From the NCBI RefSeq assembly GCF_937919355.1, contig NZ_CALFSA010000110.1, positions 1 to 5,189 of the forward strand: a DNA stretch of 5,189 bases, read 5' to 3'. The position numbers were made by a program, and so were the translations under genes. The notes beneath the pieces were generated by a model, which saw nothing but the letters and a program-made list of their open reading frames with translations, had not been told where the DNA came from and made no database searches. The DNA comes from an uncultured Methanofollis sp. Its GTDB lineage: Archaea > Halobacteriota > Methanomicrobia > Methanomicrobiales > Methanofollaceae. This document shows positions 1 to 5,189 of this stretch, piece after piece (the first letter of the stretch is position 1; each line of letters opens with the position of its first letter).

Positions 1-8
1 GGAATAAC

Positions 9-15
9 TTTTTTT
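9..15 (+). terminator. Possible terminator of a convergent gene left of the window
   Basis: Seven T residues on the plus strand lie at the left edge, in a non-coding stretch whose other T7 tract faces the opposite way. This is what a convergent gene pair sharing a short 3' intergenic region would show. No coding sequence of the supposed left gene is visible, so the call rests on the tract alone. Confidence 0.25.
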
Positions 16-44
16 GGCTGTGGAGGGGTCGCGCGTATTCCCCG

Positions 45-72
45 CCTTCCCCACGATCCGGGCCGGGGAAGG
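45..72. other. GC-rich inverted repeat in the 3' flank
   Basis: CCTTCCCC (45-52) and GGGGAAGG (65-72) form a perfect 8-bp stem with a 12-nt loop. The stem could extend with a one-base bulge to 43-44/74-75. It lies outside any supported gene. No T tract follows it closely on the plus strand, so I do not call it a terminator. Confidence 0.35.
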
Positions 73-131
73 GCGAGGAGGAGATCCTGATGAGGGAGAT
101 TGCTGTCCCTCCCTATCCCATGTCTGGGGGA

Positions 132-147
132 TGTGCTCCTCAGCACA
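132..147. other. Small hairpin in the 3' flank
   Basis: TGTGCT (132-137) and AGCACA (142-147) are perfect inverted arms around a 4-nt loop. A 10-bp palindrome GGAATATTCC follows at 148-157. On the minus strand both lie just past the T7 tract. They could help termination or 3'-end stability in either direction, but the function is not shown. Confidence 0.4.
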
Positions 148-164
148 GGAATATTCCAGAGCCG

Positions 165-171
165 AAAAAAA
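165..171 (-). terminator. Oligo-T terminator of the protease transcript
   Basis: The minus strand has seven consecutive T residues starting 13 nt after the protease TGA (186-184). Archaeal RNA polymerase terminates at such T tracts without needing a hairpin. There is a hairpin-capable sequence just downstream (147-132) but none between the stop and the T tract. Confidence 0.5.
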
Positions 172-183
172 GGGATGTGTGGT

Positions 184-3100
184 TCAGCGCCTCCCTGCCA
201 TCAGGAAGGCGGCGCCGATCGCGAGGGCCGCGGTCCAGAGGGGCAGGGGTGACTGCTGTGTCGTCGGCGGGACTGTTTCCGTTCCGGTCTCCGTCGGTGT
301 CGCAACGCCCGACCCGGCGCTGGCCGAGGTCACGACCGGTGTCGGGGTCGCAGGTGTGTCGCCGCTCTCCGCCGCCGCGATGGCGAAGAGGGAGAGGCCG
401 TCGGTCTCGGCCGTAAAGTGGGCCATGCCGTCCCTCTCGTCGGTGACCGCGGTCGTGAGGGGTTTCCATGCGCCGTCGACGTACCTGAGGAGTCTGACAT
501 CAGCGGCGGTGCAGGCATGCGCCTCCAGCCATGCCGAGGGCACGACGAAGGCGATGGTCTCACCGGAGAGCATGTCTTCGGTCGTGTGATAGAGGGTCGC
601 CTCCACATAGGCATAGACCTCGCCGTCAGGGGCGTCGGCCGCAGACGGACGGGTTGCCTTCTCCACTCCGACCATGAGTCTGTCGATCTCGCCTTTCGCC
701 CTGAGGGTGACTGCCGTGAAAGGCGTGTCGCGCATCGTCAGGGTGACGTTCTCCCCGGCCCGGAGACTGCCTGCCGCACCGACCGCCGCCTCGGAGTGGC
801 CGCCGCCGCTACTGTGCGAGGAGACAGTTGTTGGTTCTGCTGTTGGTTCCACCGTCGGTTCCGCCGTCGGTTCCACCGTTGGTTCCGCCGTCGGTTCCAC
901 CGTTGGTTCCGCCGTCGGTTCCGTTGTTGGTTCCGTTGTTGGTTCCGTTGTTGGCTCTGCCAGTGCCGAGACCGCCACGAGGCCGAAGGTGCAGAATCCG
1001 TTGGGGGACTCGAATTTGAGGATGACCCTCTCGCCCTCTCTCTTGATCTCTCCGGGCAGGAGGACACTGGTGCTGCCGTCGTCGCCGAGACGGACGAGCC
1101 GGATGTGTGCGACGCCGCCGCAGGCATCCACCCATGCCGCCGGGACGCTCATCGTCACCGTGGCATTCCTGATGCCGCTCCCGTCCGCGAGGTTGGTCGT
1201 CCTGACCTCTAGTGAGGCGGCAAGGGAATCTATCTGCATTCTGTTCTCTGCGGCAGCATCCTGGAAGGCGTTCATGGTCTCATCGGGTGCGCTGTTCCCG
1301 AGGATTGTGACGATGGACGCACCCGGCGGCAGGGAAGTGAGTTCCGCGCCGGCGCCTGCCGAGACTTCACCGACCCCCTCTGAGACGACGGTGACCGCCC
1401 GTGTTTCCAGGACGATCCCCTGTATGGTGCCGGTGATGGTGCCGTTATCTTCGACGGCGTCGCCCGGCGTGACGAAGGTAAGGGTGAAGAGGTCGCCGGT
1501 GATCTGGATTGTCTTGCCGTCGTCGGAAACCGACGTCTGGCCGGACACGTTCACCGAAACGTTCCGCCCGGTGACGGTGCAGCCCGGAACGTCCAGGGAG
1601 ACCTTCAGCCCCTGCTCGTCCGTGCCTGCGGGTGTGATTGCGACGCTGCTCGTGTTCGCCCTGGTGGTGACCAGGCCGCCGCCGTCGGCATCGACCTGCC
1701 GCACGGCGATCTTCAGGTCTGAAGACCCGCCGATGAGGCCCTTCACCCTCACCGTGCCGAGCACAACGCCCCTGTCGCCTGCATGGATCTCGTCGTCGAG
1801 GTCGACGGCACGCATCATGACGCCGCTATCGGTCTCGCGGGAGAGGTTGAGACCCGCCCAGGCCGGGAAGGACGTACCGGTGATCGCGGCGACCTCCGGG
1901 TCGGCGACAGAGACGTCCATCTCGTAACCGGCGAGGCCCCAGGGGGCGCGGTTCATGGTGATGACGACCTCCGTCTCGTCACCCGCGTCCAGAGACGCCT
2001 GGTCGGTGTTGAACGAGAGTTTCGGCTCCTCGTAGATGGAGTAGGCCTTCAGGCAGACATTGGTGTCAGGCATATGGGTGGTGAGGTCTTCCCACACAAC
2101 ACCGTCGGCGCTGATATAACTCTCGCCGACCCCGGCCTTTGCGTCCATCGAGAAGTCTTTGATCGGTTTCTCGACCGCGAGGGGCTGGTAGTAGTCGGGC
2201 GTCGTGAGTTTGACGACGACGGAGAACTTCTGGCCTGGCACCAGGGGCACGGGTGTCGCCAGCGGGAAGGTGTGGTAGCCCGGCAGGACCTGGGTGCCGG
2301 AGAGTGTCGTCACCGGTCCGTCTGCGGAGATGGGGCCGTCTGCCGGGTCAAGGTAGACCGAGACCTCGTAAGCGGCGTTTGGCGCCGGCGTGAAGAACCC
2401 GACCGCGCCAAGGCTGTTGCCCGAGGTGGCGGTGAAGACGTTGGCGGCGTACGCCGTCTCGCTCTCGAGACCGATCGCGGCGGTCCAGCCCAGGGGGTCG
2501 TGGCAGTAGACCTCCCGGTAGTTGTCGGTGTCTTCTGCCGTGAAGACCGCCTTGTCGCCGCGGTCTGCGTCATAGTACGACTGGTAGAAGTAGCCGTCGT
2601 CGCCCCAGTTGGTGTTCCACGAGTTCCTCACGATGAACGCACCGTCGCCCTGTGGTTCGAAGGTGAAGTTCTTCTTGCTGTAGGTGTCGTCCCAGCCGAC
2701 GATCAGGACGGCGTGGCCGCCGCCGACGAGCCAGGGGTCATAGTAACTGGCATTTGCCTCGTTGTAAAAACCGTTCGACCAGTACATCGAGGAGTAGACG
2801 CCGCCGTATTCCTTGACCGCCTGCTTGATCAGGGTGACATTGGCGCGGTCGTTCGCGGCCCTCTTCGGGAGGAAGTCCACGTCCTGGACATGCTTCTGGA
2901 CGGTGAGTCCCGTGGGTGAGACGTCCGAGAACTCATGGTACGGGTCGTCGGCCTCGTTCACCGGGCCAGACCAGCGGGAGAGATAGGCGGTGGCCATGTA
3001 GGCGTTCCCGCCGTCGTTGTGGGCATAGTCCAGGCCGTGGGTGTTTTTCATGTTGTTCTCGGAGAAGTCCCACGCCTCTCCGGGGAGGAGGGTGGACTCC

Positions 3101-3498
3101 AGCGAACCGAGGGCCGCAAATGTCCAGCAACTGCCGCATTTTCCCTGGTCTTTTACCGGGCCGACGCGGCCTTCGTCGCGGAGGTCGAAGCGGTCTTCGG
3201 ACGGTGCGGGCCTGAAGGCCGAGGTGGTCTGCACCTCGCTGCCTGTAGGCCAGGCGACAGTCACCGGCGAGGGGATCTCGCCGCAGAGTTCGTCTGTGTG
3301 GTCACCTTCTTCGATGGGGGCGGCGGCCATCATCATGCGGTCGGCCGGGGCCTCTTTCTCTTCAAGGTATTTCACAAACTCCGGGTTGAGCGGCGCCTCG
3401 GTCACTTCCAGTGCGGAGGCTGCCGGTACCGCGGCCCAGAGGAGCAGGCAGGCGCAGAGGAGTGCGCCTGCCAGACCTTTCAGTATTCTTGTATCCAT
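184..3498 (-). CDS. Secreted, membrane-anchored C1A (papain-like) cysteine protease with lectin-like, cohesin-like and PGF-pre-PGF-like domains
   Basis: The product is a 1104-residue extracellular cysteine endopeptidase. In order (residues from the ATG at 3498) it has a signal peptide (1-29, ending AASA) and a propeptide with an LNPEFVKYLE stretch and an EIPSPV motif. A papain-fold domain follows (about 104-320) with oxyanion Gln118 and nucleophile Cys124 in DQGKCGSCW, His262 in GGGHAVLIVGW and Asn292 in RNSWNTNWG, so the catalytic set is complete. Next come a lectin-like domain typical of archaeal/bacterial C1A proteases (about 325-488, DPLGW to NVCLKAY), a cohesin-like beta domain (492-622), a beta-rich stretch (629-710), a first PGF-pre-PGF-like module (about 710-845), eleven EPT(T/A/V) tetrapeptides (848-891) and a second such module (about 910-1043). 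The protein ends in a Thr/Pro stalk, a hydrophobic helix (about 1083-1101) and Arg-Arg. The start at 3498 is preferred because it has an AGGTGG at 8 nt and gives a clean signal peptide. An ATG at 3519, overlapping the upstream stop as ATGA, would add seven residues. The substrate is unknown. Confidence 0.93.
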   Translation of the reverse strand: MDTRILKGLAGALLCACLLLWAAVPAASALEVTEAPLNPEFVKYLEEKEAPADRMMMAAAPIEEGDHTDELCGEIPSPVTVAWPTGSEVQTTSAFRPAPSEDRFDLRDEGRVGPVKDQGKCGSCWTFAALGSLESTLLPGEAWDFSENNMKNTHGLDYAHNDGGNAYMATAYLSRWSGPVNEADDPYHEFSDVSPTGLTVQKHVQDVDFLPKRAANDRANVTLIKQAVKEYGGVYSSMYWSNGFYNEANASYYDPWLVGGGHAVLIVGWDDTYSKKNFTFEPQGDGAFIVRNSWNTNWGDDGYFYQSYYDADRGDKAVFTAEDTDNYREVYCHDPLGWTAAIGLESETAYAANVFTATSGNSLGAVGFFTPAPNAAYEVSVYLDPADGPISADGPVTTLSGTQVLPGYHTFPLATPVPLVPGQKFSVVVKLTTPDYYQPLAVEKPIKDFSMDAKAGVGESYISADGVVWEDLTTHMPDTNVCLKAYSIYEEPKLSFNTDQASLDAGDETEVVITMNRAPWGLAGYEMDVSVADPEVAAITGTSFPAWAGLNLSRETDSGVMMRAVDLDDEIHAGDRGVVLGTVRVKGLIGGSSDLKIAVRQVDADGGGLVTTRANTSSVAITPAGTDEQGLKVSLDVPGCTVTGRNVSVNVSGQTSVSDDGKTIQITGDLFTLTFVTPGDAVEDNGTITGTIQGIVLETRAVTVVSEGVGEVSAGAGAELTSLPPGASIVTILGNSAPDETMNAFQDAAAENRMQIDSLAASLEVRTTNLADGSGIRNATVTMSVPAAWVDACGGVAHIRLVRLGDDGSTSVLLPGEIKREGERVILKFESPNGFCTFGLVAVSALAEPTTEPTTEPTTEPTAEPTVEPTAEPTVEPTAEPTVEPTAEPTTVSSHSSGGGHSEAAVGAAGSLRAGENVTLTMRDTPFTAVTLRAKGEIDRLMVGVEKATRPSAADAPDGEVYAYVEATLYHTTEDMLSGETIAFVVPSAWLEAHACTAADVRLLRYVDGAWKPLTTAVTDERDGMAHFTAETDGLSLFAIAAAESGDTPATPTPVVTSASAGSGVATPTETGTETVPPTTQQSPLPLWTAALAIGAAFLMAGRR
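826..957 (-). repeat. In-frame 12-bp tandem repeat encoding eleven EPT(T/A/V) units
   Basis: Eleven consecutive 12-bp units encode Glu-Pro-Thr-X, with X = T,T,T,A,V,A,V,A,V,A,T in protein order. The central part has a 24-bp higher-order period, alternating GAACCGACGGCG-like (EPTA) and GAACCAACGGTG-like (EPTV) units. The array forms an extended acidic, Thr-rich linker between two related modules of the protease. Because units are multiples of three, gain or loss changes linker length without a frameshift. The threonines are plausible O-glycosylation sites, which is an inference. Confidence 0.95.
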
Positions 3499-3506
3499 AT
3501 CTCCAG

Positions 3507-3512
3507 CCACCT
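3507..3512 (-). promoter_or_regulatory. Shine-Dalgarno sequence of the protease gene
   Basis: The minus strand reads AGGTGG, matching part of the archaeal anti-SD complement GGAGGTGATC, with 8 nt to the ATG at 3498. It begins 3 nt after the upstream gene's TGA (3518-3516), an arrangement suited to translational coupling. The rival ATG at 3519 has only a weak AGGA about 11 nt upstream, and the seven residues it would add are encoded by this SD region itself. This supports 3498 as the start. Confidence 0.6.
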
Positions 3513-3515
3513 GTC

Positions 3516-5189
3516 TCATGTTCTGTCCGTTCCTGCGTGCTGGTGGATCGTCACGACGTCGTCGAAGTCGATCCTGCCGTTGCCGTTGTAGTCGAAGACG
3601 CGGGGGTTCTTCTGTGAGAGCACGTTCTCGAAGTGCTCGAAGTAGGTGAGGGCGTCCCTGAAGTCCAGGGTGCCGTCGCCGTTCACGTCCTCGAAGAGGC
3701 CGTCGCCGTCACCGTCGCCGGGGATGGCGGTGCACCCGGGGAGAGGCGAGAGGCCGACGACGTCGATGACGCCCGGTCTGCAGATCACGGGGGTCTCTTC
3801 GCCTTTGTCCGTGTAGATCACGACGTCGCTGGCCGTGATCCCGACCATGCCGTCGGTGAGGCCCTTCACCTTCAGGGTGGCGAGGACGACGTCCTCGGCG
3901 CCGGCTTCGACACTGTTGCCGTCGTCGGTTGCGTCGAAGGTGATGGTGGTGCCGGGCACGCCTGACCCCCCGGATGCGCCCGCCAGGAAGGCAGAGTCGA
4001 CGCCGGTGATCAGGGCGTTCGTGCCCTCAAGGCTGACCGTGAGGCTGACATTTTTCAGGCCGTCAGGGAGGTGGTCGGCGACGATGGCGACCTCGCGCTC
4101 GGTCCCGGCGGCGACCGTCGCCTCTGTGGGGGCAAACAGGATCACCGGGGTGGTGTCGGTGAGAGTGACGTTGTCGAGCCAGCCGCAGTCATCCCCGTAG
4201 GTACTGAATGCACGCGTCTCGTATGTCCACCGCAGGGTGTGCTCGCCCCTGCCCAGTGTGTAGTGCATATTCTGCCAGCCGTTGCCCTTGCCCGCAATCT
4301 CCTTCTGCATCTCGCCGTCGATGGAGAAGGCGAGGACATCGGAGTACTTCATTGAGTGGCCCTTATTGGAGGAGACCTGCCAGTCGAAGGTGAGGTCCTT
4401 CGGGCCGGTGACGGTGGTCTCGATCCAGGACTGCTGGTTGCGTTTGATAGCGCCGCTGTGTCCGCAGCTGCCGCGGATGTAGGTCTCGTTCACGTCGACG
4501 AACCAGGGGACGTCGCCGCCTGTCGTCCAGGCGAGGCCTTCTGCGTCGAGGGCCTCCTCGAAGGTCGGGGTGACGGTGATGTAGCCGTTCTTGACCTCCA
4601 TCTGGCCGTCAGGTGCGGTGTCCTTCTTCACGATGAGCGTGACGTTGTAGACGCCCGGTTTCGTGTAGGTGTGCGTCTGGTTCCTGCCGACCGCCGACTT
4701 CTCGTCGCCGAAGTCCCAGGCCCAGTGGGTCGCGGTGCCGGTCGAGTAGCCGGTGAAATCGACGGTGAGCGGGACCTGGCCTTGGGTGACGTTGCCGACA
4801 AAGTCGGTGTCGTCGATGGGCGTGAAGGTGACGTTGTCGAGCCAGCCGCAGTCCTCCATCATACCGCCAGGGTTGGAGTCCTTCTCGTACACCCACCTGA
4901 CAGTGTGCGTGCCGAAGCCGAGCCTGTACTCTTCCTCGGACCAGGTCTCAGGGAAGCCGAAGAGGTTCTTCTCCTCCTCGCCGTCGATGAAGAGCCTCAG
5001 GTAGTCGTGCCTCGGTTCTGAGGAGACGTTCCAGGCGAAGGTGAGGTGGCCCGGGCCGGTGATGTTTGTCTGGAGCCATGACTGCTGGTTGCTGCCGATG
5101 GCGCCGCTCCGTCCCGAGGTGGTGCCGGTGTGGACGCAGTCGACGTCGACGAACCAGGGTGCGTCGCCGCCCGTGGACCACTCAAGGTC
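3516..5189 (-). CDS. Secreted PKD / cohesin-like / dockerin-like multidomain surface protein, 5' end outside the window
   Basis: The frame is open through the right edge, so 557 C-terminal residues are visible and the true start is missing. A GTG at 4892 lies inside a conserved repeat and is not a credible start. Domains in order are: module A (1-123, visible part); a PKD domain (about 128-207) with the diagnostic WDFGD and a THTYTKPGVYNVTL strand; module B (218-344), homologous to A; a cohesin-like beta domain (349-476); and a C-terminal dockerin-like domain (489-557) with calcium loops DVNGDGTLDFRD and DYNGNGRIDFDD. Modules A and B belong to a recurrent jelly-roll-like family seen in bacterial and archaeal surface proteins (GGDxPWF, NQQSW, TGP..LTF.W.VSS, IDG, CGWLDNVT). 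I do not know a firm family name for it. The protein ends about 13 residues after the last calcium loop, with no membrane anchor. The role is probably extracellular binding or adhesion; no enzymatic motif is visible. The protease gene follows directly, which suggests joint expression. Confidence 0.9.
   Translation of the reverse strand, partial: DLEWSTGGDAPWFVDVDCVHTGTTSGRSGAIGSNQQSWLQTNITGPGHLTFAWNVSSEPRHDYLRLFIDGEEEKNLFGFPETWSEEEYRLGFGTHTVRWVYEKDSNPGGMMEDCGWLDNVTFTPIDDTDFVGNVTQGQVPLTVDFTGYSTGTATHWAWDFGDEKSAVGRNQTHTYTKPGVYNVTLIVKKDTAPDGQMEVKNGYITVTPTFEEALDAEGLAWTTGGDVPWFVDVNETYIRGSCGHSGAIKRNQQSWIETTVTGPKDLTFDWQVSSNKGHSMKYSDVLAFSIDGEMQKEIAGKGNGWQNMHYTLGRGEHTLRWTYETRAFSTYGDDCGWLDNVTLTDTTPVILFAPTEATVAAGTEREVAIVADHLPDGLKNVSLTVSLEGTNALITGVDSAFLAGASGGSGVPGTTITFDATDDGNSVEAGAEDVVLATLKVKGLTDGMVGITASDVVIYTDKGEETPVICRPGVIDVVGLSPLPGCTAIPGDGDGDGLFEDVNGDGTLDFRDALTYFEHFENVLSQKNPRVFDYNGNGRIDFDDVVTIHQHAGTDRT
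3519..3725 (-). other. Dockerin-like tandem calcium-loop domain (coding region)
   Basis: This encodes the last 69 residues of the upstream protein. Two 12-residue EF/F-hand loops, DVNGDGTLDFRD (501-512) and DYNGNGRIDFDD (533-544), carry Asp/Asn at calcium-ligand positions 1, 3, 5, 9 and 12 and Gly at 6, and each is followed by a short helix. They are spaced 32 residues apart. An additional Asp/Gly run (PGDGDGDG) precedes the first loop. This is the layout of archaeal dockerin-like modules; whether it binds a cohesin is not shown here. Confidence 0.8.
4158..4538 (-). repeat. Adhesion module B (second copy)
   Basis: Residues 218-344 form the second copy, separated from A by the PKD domain. Protein identity to A is roughly one half by eye, so the duplication is not recent. 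Short DNA stretches remain identical, including 26 nt at 4165-4190 matching 4828-4853 and 17 nt starting at 4492 matching 5143-5159. Cys242 and Cys335 correspond to the pair in A. Confidence 0.85.
4821..5189 (-). repeat. Adhesion module A (visible part)
   Basis: Residues 1-123 of the visible protein run from DLEWSTGGDAPWF to DCGWLDNVTFT. The module aligns over its whole length with module B and shares GGDxPWFVDV, SGAI..NQQSW, TGP..LTF.W.VSS, IDG, and H T.RW.YE followed by DCGWLDNVT. Cys20 and Cys114 sit at positions equivalent to the two cysteines in B. It may extend a few residues past the right edge. Confidence 0.85.

Noticed and set aside
1..183. Insertion sequence ends or attachment site in the 3' flank
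   Set aside because: The inverted repeats are short and internal, with no transposase fragment, direct target repeats or tRNA sequence.
826..957. Regular short repeats resembling a CRISPR array
   Set aside because: The units are contiguous 12-mers with no unique spacers, stay in frame and encode a standard Thr/Pro linker.
674..1927. Long plus-strand open frame of 417 codons antisense to the protease gene
   Set aside because: It is antisense to a clearly conserved protein. Its translation is low-complexity Ser/Pro/Thr/Val with no recognisable domain, and the VGS(A/T/V) run is simply the complement of the EPT repeat. GC-rich third positions create such frames.
1783..2919. Plus-strand open frame of 378 codons antisense to the catalytic and lectin-like domains
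   Set aside because: The translation is dominated by Val, Asp, Gly and Arg as expected for the complement of a GC-rich gene. It shows no motif and covers the real catalytic His and Asn codons on the other strand.
3426..3460. Possible lipobox in the protease signal peptide (LLCAC)
   Set aside because: The cysteines lie early in the hydrophobic core, with more hydrophobic residues and an AASA cleavage site after them. The residues before each Cys do not fit the lipobox pattern, so an ordinary signal peptide is more likely.
4890..4892. GTG as start codon of the upstream gene
   Set aside because: It sits in the middle of module A, whose first 99 visible residues are encoded upstream in the same frame without a stop.

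Overview
This window is GC-rich and almost entirely coding. Both genes read on the minus strand, with a short non-coding 3' flank at positions 1-183. Several features point to a methanogenic archaeon of the Methanomicrobiales (Methanoculleus/Methanofollis type): secreted multi-domain proteins with PKD, cohesin-like and dockerin-like modules, a papain-type protease with a lectin-like domain, a PGF-pre-PGF-like domain before a Thr/Pro-rich stalk, and a C-terminal hydrophobic helix ending in Arg-Arg. The taxon is an inference from domain style and base composition. No rRNA, tRNA or marker gene is present.

Layout in the direction of transcription (right to left). (1) Positions 5189-3516 hold the 3' part of a large secreted protein whose start lies beyond the right edge. 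The visible 557 residues are adhesion module A, a PKD domain, module B (a diverged copy of A), a cohesin-like domain and a C-terminal dockerin-like pair of calcium loops. (2) Seventeen bases after its stop, at 3498, a second gene starts and runs to 184. It encodes a secreted C1A (papain-like) cysteine protease with signal peptide, propeptide, catalytic domain with Gln/Cys/His/Asn all present, lectin-like domain, cohesin-like domain, two PGF-pre-PGF-like modules around an EPT(T/A/V) tandem repeat, and a C-terminal membrane helix. (3) Positions 183-1 hold a T7 tract just after the protease stop (a likely archaeal terminator), small hairpins, and a T7 tract on the other strand at the left edge.

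The two genes look like one transcription unit: same strand, a 17-nt gap (or a 4-nt overlap if the upstream ATG is used), a Shine-Dalgarno sequence placed directly after the upstream stop, and no room for a promoter. Both products should lie outside the membrane. The upstream protein ends in a dockerin-like module with no membrane anchor. The downstream protease has a cohesin-like module and a membrane anchor. The most interesting hypothesis is that the pair assembles on the cell surface through a dockerin-cohesin contact, bringing a binding/adhesion protein to an anchored protease. This is inferred from architecture and has not been shown.
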